Assembly: GCA_009823505.1 (NCBI GenBank)
Contig: VZQC01005680.1
Span: forward strand, 1,997,662-2,061,661
Source of the DNA: Rhizomys pruinosus
Taxonomy: Eukaryota > Chordata > Mammalia > Rodentia > Spalacidae
Direction of reading: 5' to 3'
Length of the DNA stretch: 64,000 nucleotides
Within the stretch, counting starts at the first letter, position 1; the number at the start of each line of letters is the position of its first letter. Shown in pieces: positions 27,763 through 38,239 of the stretch. Made by a program: the position numbers and the translations under genes. The notes under the pieces are model-generated. The model saw nothing but the letters and a program-made list of their open reading frames with translations, was not told the DNA's origin and did no database searches.

Positions 27763-28440
27763 TGCATGTAGAGGACATCAGGTCCCTTCCTCAATTGCTC
27801 TCCAGCTAATTTTCTGAATCCAGGCCTCTCACTGAACCTGAAGCTCACTAATTCAGGTGGACTATCTGGCCAGGGAGCCCCAGAGACCCTCTGTCCTCTT
27901 CTTCTGGGCACTGGAGTTACAGACACATAACACCACACTGGGCTTTCTATGTGGGTGCTGGGGATCTGTCTTAGTTTGCTTTTCTGCTGCTGTGATACGA
28001 CACTGACCAGAAGCACATGGGGGAGGGAAGTGTATAACTTCCAGGTCAGAGATCAATCATCAAGGGACGCCAAGGCAAGAGCTCAAGGCAGGAACTGAAG
28101 CAGAATCCATGGAGGAACACTGCTTACTGCTTGCTTCCCTGGCTTGCTCAGCAAGCTTTCTTATAAAGCCCAGGCCCAGCTGCCTGGGCATGGCACTGCC
28201 CACAGTGGGCTGAGCCCTCCTACAGCAATTAGCAATTACAAATACACCTCACAGACATGCTTACAGACCAATCCAACAGAGGAAAGTCCTCAATTAAGAT
28301 TCCCTTTTTCCTAATATGTTTAGGTTTCCGTCAAGTTACTCAAAACTACCTACAACAGAAACTGAACCCAGATCCTCACACTTGCGCAGCAAACATTCTA
28401 CTGATTAAGCTATGTCCAGCTTCTTTGCTTTTAACCATCC
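27759..28440 (-). mobile_element. B4 SINE split by an LTR
   Basis: 27759-27966 (CTCTCACTGAACCTGAAGC ... GTGGGTGCTGGGGATC) continues at 28354-28440 (AACTGAACCCAGATCCTCAC, GCAGCAAACATTCTACTG). The LTR at 27968-28353 lies between. Confidence 0.75.
27968..28353 (-). mobile_element. Solo MaLR LTR, MT-like
   Basis: Reverse order TGTCTTAGTTTGCTTTTC, TGCTGTGATACGACACTGACC, GCTTTCTTATAAAGCCCAGG, GGGCTGAGCCCTCC, TCCGTCAAGTTACTC. TTATAAAG is the reverse TATA-like element of MT LTRs. Confidence 0.8.
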
Positions 28441-28479
28441 AGGTGGATGTGCAAGGCTTTTGAATACAGATTTTCTTTG

Positions 28480-28690
28480 CTCTCCTCTGATGACTCATGA
28501 CATTAGCAGCTTTTCAAATGCCTATTAGTCATCCACATATCTTCTTCTGTGCAGTGACTGCTTGCATTTTCTCTCCATATTTCTGTTGATTATTTTCCTC
28601 TGGGCTGTGAGAGCTTTTTTAATGTTCCACATACTTGAGTTATGACTCCTTTCTGGGTGGCACATGTTGGCTGAGTAATGGAGTCAAGAC
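28480..28690 (-). mobile_element. Ancient L1M fragment
   Basis: CATTAGCAGCTTTTCAAATGC, CCTATTAGTCATCCACATA and TTATGACTCCTTTCTGGG follow the reverse L1M ORF2 3' end. No frame remains. Confidence 0.55.
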
Positions 28691-28799
28691 CGTCATTACT
28701 CGTGGCTTGCAGCACACATGAGGAAGTGCTTGAAGCTGGATGGGATTTCCAAGAGAGATTTCATGGTTGTGGAATTTTTCTATTTGATATGTATTGACC

Positions 28800-29135
28800 T
28801 TCCCTTCTGCTGTAGTAAAACACCCTGACCAACAGAACTTGAGGAATGAAGGGTTTATTGTGTCTCACAGTGTGAGGACTCAGTCCGTCATGGTGGGAAG
28901 GCGTGACAGCAGGAGCTGAGGCAGCTGCTCACATGGCCTCCACAGTCAGGGAGCAGAGAGATGAATGCTGGTGCTCAGCTCGCCTTCTCCTGTTTATTCA
29001 GTCCAGGACCCCAACCGGTGGGATGGTGCCGCCCACATTCAGGGTGGGTCTTCCCACCTCAGTGAACCCAGTCTAGACACTCCCTCACAGACATGGCCAG
29101 AGGTGTGTTGCCTAAGTGATTCTGGATTCTATCAA
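28800..29135 (-). mobile_element. Solo MaLR LTR
   Basis: Reverse landmarks: CTGCTGTAGTAAAACACC, TCAGTCCGTCATGGTGG, GAGATGAATGCTGGTGCTC, GGGTGGGTCTTCCCACCTC. This matches the reverse of the LTR type at 16806-17550. Confidence 0.75.
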
Positions 29136-29305
29136 GGTGTTAATCAATATTAACTACCCAGCACAATCTCTAAAAATAAAGAGACTGAGGCCACAGCTTG
29201 CACATGGAATCCTAGTACTGGGGGCAGAGAGACAGGAGGACCCTTGGGGTTTACTGGCCAGCCAGCTTAGCCAAGTCAGCAATTCAGTGTTCGGTCAGAA
29301 ATCCT

Positions 29306-29692
29306 TTCCTGGCTTGGTTTCTATTGCTGTGATAAACACCATGACAAAACCCACGTGGAGCAAAAGGTCTGTTGGGCTAACAGGTTTCAGTCCATCATTG
29401 AGGAAAGACCAGGCGGGACCTGGAGGCAGTAACTGAAGCAGAGACCATGGAGGAACACTGCTCACTGGTTTGCTCCCCATGGCTTGCTCAGCTACCGCTC
29501 ATTCTTATACAGCCCAGGACCACTTGCCTAGGGATAGCACTGGCCACAGTGGGCTGGGCACTTCTGCACCAATTAGAAAATGCCCCACAGATATGCCCAC
29601 ATGCTAGTCTGAGCTGGGAAATTCTTCAGTTGATGTTCCCTCTTCCAAACGGCCTCTTGTTTGTGTCAAGTTGATAAAATCTAACCAGCACA
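29306..29692 (-). mobile_element. Solo MaLR LTR, MT-like
   Basis: Reverse order: GGTTTCTATTGCTGTGATAAA, TTTCAGTCCATCATTGAGG, CTTATACAGCCCAGGACCAC, GTGGGCTGGGCACTTC, TTGTGTCAAGTTGATAAAA, ending AGCACA. Confidence 0.8.
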
Positions 29693-29718
29693 GACTTTGT
29701 CTCAAACGCTAAGGTAGA

Positions 29719-29940
29719 GGGGCTGGAGAGATGGCTCAGCAGTTAAGAGCATTGGCTGCTCTTGAGGAGGACCCAGGTTCAGTCCCCTGCACACATGTGG
29801 CAGCTAACAACCATCCCTAACTCTAGTTCCAGGGGAATCCGATACCTTCTTCTGGCCTCTGCAGACACTGTACCATGTGGTGCACTCGAGACAACATTCA
29901 TATGTACAAAATAAAAAGAAACAAAACAGAACTAAAGAAA
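29719..29940 (+). mobile_element. B3-type SINE with TSD
   Basis: GGGCTGGAGAGATGGCTCAG head and TAACTCTAGTTCCAGGGG centre. The flanks GCTAAGGTAGA and CACTAAGGTGGA agree as a target-site duplication inside the B4. Confidence 0.85.
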
Positions 29941-30077
29941 AAAAGCACTAAGGTGGAAGAAAACACTTAATGTCAATCTCTGCCCTCCATATTCACAAGC
30001 ACACACATATTCACAGCACCTGCACACACCTCACGTGCAAGCATGTACACACAGAAAAAGAATATTGTACTGAATAG

Positions 30078-30429
30078 CTTCAGTTGTCCACTTGACCGAC
30101 CTGGAAAGAAGGGATCTCAGGTGAGGAATTTCCTCTATTTGGGCACGTCTGTGGGGCATTTGCTTAATTCTTGAATGATGTAGGAGGGCTCATCCCACTG
30201 TGGGTGGTACCACCCCTGGGCAGGTGGGGCTGTGCTGTATAAGAAAGCGGGGGGAGGGGGGGCAGTAAGCTGTGTTCCTCCATGGTCTGTGCTTCAATTC
30301 CTGCCTTCAGGTTCCTGCCCTGAATTCCTCAGTGAGGAACTGTATCCTGGGAGATGTATGATAAAATTAACTCTTTCCTCCCCGAGATGTTTTTGATCAG
30401 TGTTTCTAAAACAGTAATTAAAAGCTAAC
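30078..30429 (+). mobile_element. Solo MaLR LTR, MT-like
   Basis: Forward order: GGAAAGAAGGGATCTCAGG, TGATGTAGGAGGGCTCATC, GCTGTGCTGTATAAGAAAGC (TATA-like), CCTTCAGGTTCCTGCCC, ATTAACTCTTTCCTCCCC. Confidence 0.8.
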
Positions 30430-30650
30430 CGAGTCAGAAGTTAAACATAAGCTTTGTGATACAAATTGATGTATATGTACAAAGTGTGTAAGATACATGA
30501 TCATTAAAGAATGAAAAGGAAGCCCTTGAAGAAAGTGTTTGTGTCAGGAAAGTGGGCAGGTGCCTGACCCCTATCAATTCCCAGATCTAATTTTGCCTCC
30601 ACCTGACAAAAAATTGCCTCCATTCTTTGTCCACAATTTTATTTATTATT
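30430..30650. other. Unique sequence
   Basis: No feature recognised. Confidence 0.5.
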
Positions 30651-30654
30651 TTTT

Positions 30655-30775
30655 TTTATTGTCTTTTTTGACGTAGGGTCTTGCTGTAGCCCAGCTGGAC
30701 TGAAACTCACTATGTAGACCAGGATGGCCTTGAACTCACAGAGATCGACCTGCTTCTGCCTCCCTGTGTCTACAA
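30655..30775 (-). mobile_element. B1 SINE, truncated
   Basis: Reverse B1: GTAGGGTCTTGCTGTAGCCC, GTAGACCAGGATGGCCTTG, ACTCACAGAGATCGACC; the 7SL 5' end is missing. Confidence 0.8.
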
Positions 30776-31251
30776 GTTTAACAGTTGGGGGAAGCATGTG
30801 GAAGGCTTGCCTAGCTGAGTACTCTTGAGATCCTCTGCCCCTCCTTCCCACCTCCCTCCAGGACTTTCCTCACCTTAGCTTTCCCTGCCTTCCTTCTTCA
30901 TCCATCCAGATGCCCAAGACAGAGCCTTGAATCTCTAGATCCCTTACCCTCACCCCCCAATGGCTCTCCTCTACAATGTAACATCCATTGCAAGTCCTGC
31001 CTACGATCCTTGTAAGTCCAAAAAAGTGGTTCTTCCTCTCCATCCTTCCCATCACCATCATCTCTCACCTGGATGCCTGCAGTTGCTGTCCATCTGGTCC
31101 CTTCACACCCTACTGGTACCTCACCAATCTGTTTTTCATGTAGTAACCATTAGGATCTAAGAGGCAAAGCTGAGCATACATAGCTCTTGATGGTGAGTCA
31201 CATAATTAGTTCTCTGCTCCCTTAGAAGAAAGACCAAATGTTCGTACTTTG
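30776..31251. other. Unassigned, possibly ancient repeat
   Basis: The block CTCTCACCTGGATGCCTGC, AGTTGCTGTCCATCTGGTCC (about 31060-31102) resembles an old mammalian interspersed repeat. The family is not certain; nothing else is recognised. Confidence 0.3.
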
Positions 31252-31293
31252 TGATGGTTTGAAGGAGAATTCCTCATTGACTCTATGTATTTG

Positions 31294-33282
31294 GCTTTTT
31301 TTTGCATAGTATATATTTTTTCTTTGTTTATTTTTTAAGGGATTCTACAATATAAGAGCACAATGGTTTTCAGGTTACATTGACATTGCTCAGTTTGCCA
31401 TTCAATTAGGTAATTGGTGCTAGCATCCACAGATGAGGGATACCATTCATCATTTGTTTTTCTGGGACTGTGTTACTTCACTCAGTATGATATCTTCTAG
31501 CTCAATCCATTTACCTGCAAAGCTCATGATGTCAGCTTTCTTTACTGCTGCATAGAACTCTATTGTGTAGATGTACCACATTTTCTTTATCCACTCCTCA
31601 GTTGGGGGTACTTGGGTTTGTTCCAGATCCTTGCTATTATGAAGAGAGCTGCAATAAACATGGCTGTGCATGTATCTCTGTGGTAAGATGAGACTTGTGG
31701 GTATATTCCCAGGAGAGGTATGGCTGGGTTGGGAGGCAAGTTCATTCCAAGTCTTCCAAGGGTTCTCCACACTGCTTTCCATAATGGCTGTACCAGTTTA
31801 CATTCCCACCAGCAGTGGATGAGGGTTCCCCTTTCCCCACAACCTCTCCAGCACTTTGTATCATTTGTTTTCTTGATCCTAGCCAGTCTTATTGGAGTAA
31901 GATGATATCTTAAAGTGGTTTTAATTTGCATTTCCTTAATTATTAGCAATATTGAACACTTTTTAAGATGTTTCTCAGCCATCTCTAATTCCTCACTTGT
32001 GAAGTCTCTGTTCAGCTCTTTGCTCCATCTTTTGAGTGGGTCATTTGTTTTCTTTCTTTTGTTTTTTTGAGTAGTTTCTATACTCTGGAAATCAATGCTT
32101 TGTCAGATGTATCTGCAGTGAAGGTTTCCTCCCACTCTGTGGGATTTCTCTTCACCTCCTTGATTATTTCTTTTGATGTACAGAAGCTTTTGAGTTTAAT
32201 GAAGTCCCATTTGTCAATTGCTGACCTTAATTCTTGTGCAGCCGTTGTCTGATTTAGGAAAACTTCCTACACCTATGTCTTGTAGGCTGCTGCCAACTTT
32301 TTCTTCTGTCACCTTCAGAGTTTGGGGTTTCACATTGAGGTCTTTAATCCAGCTGGAGTTGACTTTTGTACAGGGTGAGAGGTAGGGGTTTAATTTCATT
32401 CTTCTACAAGTGGTGATCCAGTTTTGCCAACACCACTTGCTGAAGATGCTGTCTTTCCTCCACTGTGTCTTCTTGGCCCCCTTGTCAAATATGAGATGGC
32501 TGAAATTGTATGTGCTCAGATTTGGATCTTCGGTTTTGTTCCATTGGTCAACAGGTCTGTTTTTGTGCCAGTACCAGGCTGTTTTTATGACTATAGCCCT
32601 GTAGTATAGTTTGAAATCTGGTATAGAGATCCCTCCTGTGTAGCTCTTTTCACTCAGGGTTGATTTGGCTATTCGGGGTCTTTTGTTTTTCCAAATGAAT
32701 TTAAGAACTTTTGTTTCCAAGCCTGTGAAGAAACTCTTGGGGATTTTGATTGGGATTGCATTAAATCTATACAAGAGTTTCGGTAAAATGGACATTTTTA
32801 CAATGTTAATTTTCCCAATCCATGAGCATGGGAGGTTTTTCCATCTTCTGATGTCTTCTTCAATTTCTTTCTTCAAGGGTTTAAAATTTTTGTTGTAGAG
32901 ATCTTTGGTGTCTTTGGTTAGGTTTGTTCCTAGGTATTTTATTGTTTTTGAGGCTATTGTGAGTGGGAAGGTCTCCTTGAATTCCTTCTTCAGTTGCTTG
33001 TTGTTGGTGTAAAGAAAGGCTATTGATTTTTCTAGGTTAATTTTGTATCCTGCCACTTTATTGAAGCTCTTAATTGTTTCTAGGAATTTTTTGGTGGAGT
33101 TTTTAGCATCCCTTAAGTAAACAATCATATCATCAGCAAAAAGGGATAGGTTGACTTCCTCTTTTCCAATTAGTACTCCTTTAATTTCCTTTTCTTGCCT
33201 TATTGCCCTAGCAAGTGTTTCAAGCACTATATTGAAGAGGAGTGGTGACAGGGGGCAGCCTTGCAGAATTCCTACCTTTAAA
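31294..33282 (-). mobile_element. 5'-truncated L1 with TSD
   Basis: Minus-strand L1 holding the 3' part of ORF2. From 33282 leftward the frame encodes reverse transcriptase with the [18 protein letters not shown] block and the catalytic FADD motif (about 33136). Then follow typical ORF2 C-terminal sequences ([32 protein letters not shown]). The frame is open for about 350 codons to 32214, then continues in other frames (31587-31982, 31450-31782), so it is inactivated. GACTCTATGTATTTG occurs at 31279-31293 and 33283-33297, a perfect 15-bp target-site duplication. A T-rich stretch marks the 3' A-tail. The missing endonuclease domain, ORF1 and 5' UTR show 5' truncation on insertion. Confidence 0.95.
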
Positions 33283-33539
33283 GACTCTATGTATTTGAAC
33301 ACAGCTGATGGTACTGATGGGAGGGTCATGGAACCTGTAGGAGGTGTGGCCATGCTAGAGGAGGCACATCAGTGAGGGGGGCTTGGAGAGTACATTGCCA
33401 AGTCCCAATCCCAGGTTCTCTGCTTCCTGTGCCAGCTTGAAGATGAGAGTGCCCAGCTTTCTTCTCTGGCTGCTCCTGCCGTGCCTCCCCTCCATGATGG
33501 ACTCTCATCCCTCTACAACCGTAAACCCAACGGCCTTGG

Positions 33540-34206
33540 TGTTCTAGCTTGCCTTCCCACTGCTGTGACAAAACATTCTGACCAATACCAACTTGGGGAG
33601 GAAAGGGTTTATTTAATTTATATATCCCGGATCACAGTTCATCACTGAGGGAGCCCAAGGTAGGAAATCAGGGCAGGAACCTGAAGCCAGGAGCGGAAGC
33701 ACAGGCCATGTAGGAATTGCTTACTGGCTTGCTTCCCTGGCCCATGCTCAGCCTGCTTTCTTATACAAAACACAACCTTGGGGCTGGAGGGGTGGCCTAG
33801 TGGTTAAGAGCACTGATTGCTCTTGCAGAGGACCCGGGTTTGATCCCCAGCTCCCACATGGTGGCTGAGAACCGTCTGTAACTCCAATTCCAGGAGAACT
33901 GCAGTTCCAGGGGAATCCGACGCCCTCTTCTGACCTCCGCAGCATTGCACGACATGGGTGCACAAACCTACATGCAGACAGTACATTCATACACATAAAT
34001 AAAAAACAAACAAACAAAAAAAAAGACAACCTGTCCAGGGATGATACCGCCCGCAGTAGTCTGTGGTCCCTCCCACATCACTCAATAATCAAGAAAATAC
34101 TCCACAGACATGGCCACAGGCCAGTCCAATGGATGCAATTTCCAATTTCCCAGCTGAGGGTTTCTCAAACTAGGTGTGTCAAGTTAACACTAAAGCTATC
34201 AGCACA
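33540..34206 (-). mobile_element. MT-like LTR with 5-bp TSD, holding a B3
   Basis: TGTTCTAGCTTGCCTTCCC on the left to TATCAGCACA on the right, with CACTGAGGGAGCCCAAGG and GGTGTGTCAAGTTAACAC between. CTTGG (33535-33539) and TTTGG (34207-34211) flank it as a 5-bp duplication with one mismatch, as expected for MaLR integration. Confidence 0.9.
33780..34025 (+). mobile_element. Young B3-variant SINE
   Basis: GGGGCTGGAGGGGTGGCC head, CTCCAATTCCAGGAGAACTG, GCATTGCACGACATGGG, CAGTACATTCATACAC, A/CAAA tail. ACACAACCT before and AGACAACCT after are the likely target duplication in the MT-like LTR. Confidence 0.9.
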
Positions 34207-34238
34207 TTTGGTCATAGTAACAGAAAAGTAACTAATAC

Positions 34239-34834
34239 ATTCACATTTGTACCTCCAGGTCAGGTCCTGACGTCTTCAGCCTTGTGGGACAACTTTCACA
34301 TTCTCTTAGAAGAAAGAATGTGGGTTCTTGAGTCTCTAAGTCAGATCCTTACCCTCCAGCCCCAGCAAGTTGTTATTCTTTCCCTCAAACTCTGCATGTT
34401 GCTTCTTGGCCTTTGGCCCTGACTCAGGTGCCCTCTTCCCTGCAATTGCCTCCCTTCCCCCCTGCTTCTTGCAGACTGCCCTTCTTTCAGTTTGAGTGGC
34501 ACGCCGTCTTTGAGTGACGTGTCATCACTCAGAAAGTACCTCCTAACCAGCCTCCATCCACCCCCACCCTCTCCTCCGTTCCCCTGAGCTCTGAGTGGCT
34601 CTGCCATTTCGAACAACTTGAAGGATTTCTGCTGACCTAGGGTCGGCCTCTTCCACTAAACTGATCTCCTGGAACATGAAATCAATCATTTCCATTTCGT
34701 ATCTGGCCTCCCCGTTCCTTGCTCAGCATGGTGCTGGGCCTTAGGATCCTTGGAAATTAAATGGCTCTCCAAAGGGACAAATCATCGGAATTGTGTAAGA
34801 AAGGTTTTCAGTTACCCTGTTTTTATTTTATTTT
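34239..34834. other. Unique sequence, no feature seen
   Basis: About 600 bp, C/T-rich in the middle. No exon or repeat recognised. Confidence 0.5.
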
Positions 34835-35050
34835 TTAAGATTTTATTTCTTAAAATTATGTGTGCATCTATGTGTGGGTATGTGCATATAAGTACAGTGT
34901 CCATAGGGCTGGAAGAGGGTGTCTGGATTCTCTGGAGCTGAAGTTAAGAGGGGGTTGTGAGCTGCCTGACATGGGGGCTGGGAATTGAACTCGGGTCCTC
35001 TGCAAGACAGCAGTGCTCTTAATCACTGAACTATTTCTTCATCCCCATTT
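34835..35050 (-). mobile_element. B3-type SINE
   Basis: Reverse copy: GGAAGAGGGTGTCTGGATTC, GGGGCTGGGAATTGAACTCG, CACTGAACTATTTCTTC. Confidence 0.8.
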
Positions 35051-35149
35051 CCAGTTTGTTAACATTCAATGATATTATTATTTATTTAAATCTTATTTCA
35101 TTAAAACTGCATATATTATAAAAATAAAATAGACTAAAAAACAAATGTG

Positions 35150-35222
35150 GCCTGGAACTGGAACTGTAGCTCAGTGTTAGAGTGCCTAGTATACATGAGG
35201 CCCTGGATTTAATCCTATTGAC
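35150..35222 (+). mobile_element. ID-like SINE
   Basis: ACTGTAGCTCAGTGTTAGAG (A box), GCCTAGTATACATGAGGCC and CTGGATTTAATCC (B box region) form one monomer. Confidence 0.7.
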
Positions 35223-35352
35223 TCAGAGCACATGGGTAGGCTGTATATGGTTTATTATAGTTTATGGTTTGGAAATATTGTTCTCTATCTTTCCCTACTA
35301 CTTTTGTGTGTCTATGTATTCTCTATATCATATTATAAGAAAAAGAGGTTTG

Positions 35353-35600
35353 GGGACTGGAGAGATGGCTCGGGTGTGAGGAGCGCTGAGTGCTCTTGCA
35401 GAGAACCCCTGAGTGCTCTTGCAGAGGACCCCTGAGTGCTCTTGCAGAGGACCTGAGTTTGATTCCCAGCACCCACAAGGGGCTAACAACCATCCGTAAT
35501 TCTAGTTCCAAGGGATCCAAAGCCTTTTTCTGACCTCTCTGGGCACTGCACAGCACAGGTGCACCCACACTCATACACATAAAATTAAAAATAATAAAAT
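35353..35600 (+). mobile_element. B3-type SINE with internal triplication
   Basis: GGGGACTGGAGAGATGGC head, then three copies of a 23-bp unit CTGAGTGCTCTTGCAGAG at 35386, 35409 and 35432, then the normal body and A-rich tail. Confidence 0.9.
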
Positions 35601-35639
35601 AAAGAGAATTTAAAACATTTATTAAAGCAATTCTATTAC

Positions 35640-35990
35640 ATTTATTTATTTATTATTTATTTTTGGTATTTTTGAGACAGGGTCTCCCTTTAAGTCCCAG
35701 CTAGCTTGGAACTCACTCTGTAGACCAGGCTGGCCTTGAACTCACAGAGATCCTCCTTCTTCTGCCTCCTGAGTGCTGGTATTAAAGGAGTGCACCACCA
35801 TGCCCAGCTAGATTTATTTATTTTTGTACATATGTGTGAGCATGTGCCACAGCATACATGTGCAAGTCAGAGGACAACTTGCAGAAATTGGTTCCCTCCT
35901 TCTACTTTGTGGGACCTGGGAACCAAATTCAGGCCATCAGTCTTGTTAACAAGCACCTTAACCTGTTGATTTATCTTGCCAGTCCATAAA
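35640..35990 (-). mobile_element. B1 then RSINE/B4-related SINE
   Basis: 35665-35812 is a reverse B1 (TTTGAGACAGGGTCTCCC, GTAGACCAGGCTGGCCTTG). 35815-35990 is a reverse RSINE-like element (GCAAGTCAGAGGACAACTTG, TCTTGTTAACAAGCACC, TTATCTTGCCAG). Confidence 0.85.
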
Positions 35991-36014
35991 GTTTTAAAAT
36001 TCCCTTTCTTCTCT

Positions 36015-36224
36015 AGGAAGCCGGAGAGATGCCTCAGTGGTTAAGAACACTGGCTGCTCTTGCAGAGAGCCCAGATTCGGTCCTTAGCACCCACATGGTG
36101 GCTAACAACCACTTATAACTCCAGTTCCAGGGGAGCCAGCACCCTCTTCTGGCCTCTATGGGAGTCTGTGTCCGTGTGGTGCACATAAACTCACACAGGT
36201 ATGCACATATACATATAAAAATAA

Positions 36225-36267
<43 letters not shown>

Positions 36268-36418
36268 AGACTAGGCATACTGACACATGGCTTTAATCCC
36301 AGCACTCAATAGGTAGAGGCAGGTTGATCTCTGTGAGATTTAGACCAGCTTGTTCTACACAGAGAGTTCCAGGCCAGCTGTGGTTATAGAGAGATCCTCC
36401 TATCTCAAGGAGAGAAAG
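36015..36418 (+). mobile_element. B3 SINE, (AATA)n, B1 SINE
   Basis: 36015-36265 is a B3 with an AATA tail array (36224-36266). 36268-36418 is a forward B1 (CTTTAATCCCAGCACTCAA, GGTAGAGGCAGG, CCTATCTCAAGG). Confidence 0.85.
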
Positions 36419-36419
36419 A

Positions 36420-36975
36420 AAGATTTAAATAATCTTTTTTCTATATTCTTAGTGTGGTTGCAGAAGGAATTAGACATAAAGATGTGTAATTTTCTCCACA
36501 TTTTAACCCAAGAAACCTGAAGAACTCTGTAAAATGAAGTTTTCCCCAGACCCCATTGAACAATGTCTCTGAGTAGCTCCAAAAGTGCATCTTACAGTTC
36601 AGTACCTTTGAAATGCCCTCTGTGGGGTGATACTTGGGGAACCAGAGCATCGAAGTGCCCCTGTCTGATCATTTTAATACTGGGACCCTCTGTAAATGGG
36701 AACACTTGCCCTCCAAACAAATTTGAAAGGAAAACACTTCCGACAAGCTTTGGGTTCCCTTGAGCTTCATTTAGCAGTTTTAGCCAAGGAGATGGAAGAA
36801 TGTTGAGATTGAAACACTTTAGACAACCATTGAGTCTTCTATGTTAGATTTGATGATTTTACCCAAGGCTACAGTTTTGTAGCAAGCCATAAACTCTGAC
36901 AGTGGGTTTAGACTTGGAAATTCTTGGGCTATTCCCTGGGACTGGGTCTGTCTCAATTTGAAAAAATCATTAAAA
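36420..36975. other. Unique sequence, possible conserved non-coding DNA
   Basis: About 555 bp of balanced composition with no recognised repeat, in a region dense with repeats. Conservation cannot be assessed here. Confidence 0.4.
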
Positions 36976-37385
36976 ATATTTTCCTTATTTTTAATTTATT
37001 TTTATGTATATGAGTGTTTTGTCTGCGTGTATGTAAGTGCACATATTTGCAATGCCAGTGGAGGCCAAAAGGGGGCATCAGATCCTCTGGAACTTGGATT
37101 ACAGAAAATTATTGGCCACCCTGTGGGTGCTGGGAACTGAACTTGAGTCTTCTGAAAAAAGCAGCTAATGCCATCAACCACCGAACTGTCTCTTTAGCCC
37201 CTGAAAAATCATATTTTTTTTTCTTCTTGGTATTTTTGAAACAGCATGTCTCTGTAGCCCCAGCTGGCCTAGAACTCAATGTGTAGACCAGGCTGGCCTT
37301 CGTTCCATAGAGATCCTCCTGTCTCTGCCTCTGGCATGCTGGAGTGCTGGGATGAAAGGCATGAGCCATCATGTCCAGCTGTATG
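36976..37385 (-). mobile_element. B3 then B1 SINE
   Basis: 36976-37205 is a reverse B3 (AAAAGGGGGCATCAGATCC, GTGGGTGCTGGGAACTGAAC). 37215-37385 is a reverse B1 (GTAGACCAGGCTGGCCTTC, GATGAAAGGCATGAGCC). Confidence 0.85.
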
Positions 37386-37500
37386 ACAGGTGTCTTTGTG
37401 CCTGTGGAGTTATAATTTGATAGGTTTTCTTCCCCCAAGCTTTCCACTTGACCCAGAAACTGGGATAATGCCACTTTCTTCCTATAATTAAGAAAATGGG

Positions 37501-37860
37501 AGTCAGCGAGATGGCTCCTGGGTAGATACTGTCTGTACAGGCCTGACGATCCGAGTTGGATTCCCCAGGACCCACATGGTGAAAGGAGAGAACTGACTCC
37601 TGCAAGTTGTCCTCTGGCCTCTACGTGTTGTATTGTGGCACTTCCAGCCCTCCAAGATAATACCAATAAATAATGTTTAAAAAACAGATAACAAGCTGGC
37701 AAAACAATGCCAGCGAGCCCCAGGGCTCCTCCTGTGTCCACCTCCTCAGCACTGGGATCACAAGTGCATACCACTATGACCAATAATTTTTTAACCTGGG
37801 CTCTGGGGATCAGACTCGGGTCTTCACCCACTAAGCCACCTTCCCAGCTCTTCCCATTGC
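37501..37860. mobile_element. RSINE-like (+) then B4 fragment (-)
   Basis: 37501-37680: CAGCGAGATGGCTCCTGGG, GGACCCACATGGTGAAAGG, TGCAAGTTGTCCTCTGGCC. 37695-37860: ACTGGGATCACAAGTGC, TCTGGGGATCAGACTCGG, CCACTAAGCCACC in reverse. Confidence 0.7.
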
Positions 37861-38239
37861 TCTTTTTGCTGCTCCATGCAGCCCTGCCCGCATCTGCAGA
37901 GTCAGTTCCCAGAGTTGAGAACACTACCCGCCCGGGCTTACACTATGTCTCCCCGGCCCTCCTCACCTCTGAATGTGCTAATCATCTCCTTAAGATGAGG
38001 CCTCCTTGATGTCCTAATAGTACTTACTGGTCTTTTAGATCAAAATGTGACCATGAAGTCATTCATTCACTCATTCATTCAACAAACATTTACTAAGCAT
38101 CAACCAGTCATCAGGTACTCTGCAGGCAAGAGAGGGGAGCAAGCAAGAGACCCTGCCTAAAATAAAAATAGTTAATTAATTAAAGAAATTCTTCTTTTGG
38201 TATTCTAAGCCTTCAAGATACAATTTGCATTTTACAGTC
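37861..38239. other. Unique sequence with old repeat motif
   Basis: TTCATTCATTCAACAAACAT near 38075-38094 resembles a motif common in ancient mammalian repeats; nothing else is recognised. Confidence 0.4.

Larger units (their letters stand above)
29180..30060 (+). mobile_element. B4 SINE split by an LTR and a B3
   Basis: B4 pieces are 29180-29305 (GAATCCTAGTACTGGGGG ... GCCAAGTCAGCAATTCAG), 29693-29718 (GACTTTGTCTCAAACGC) and 29941-30060 (AAGGTGGAAGAAAACACT, CAATCTCTGCCC, CA tail). The order of pieces gives one B4 with two later insertions. Confidence 0.75.
31252..34238 (+). mobile_element. ORR1-like LTR broken into three parts by nested insertions
   Basis: LTR parts are 31252-31293 (TGATGGTTTGAAGGAGAATT), 33298-33539 (GGAGGTGTGGCCATGC, CTCCATGATGGACTCTC) and 34207-34238 (TTTGGTCATAGTAACAGAAA). 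In order they give one ORR1-type LTR. An L1 (31294-33297) and an MT-type LTR (33540-34206) interrupt it. Confidence 0.85.
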
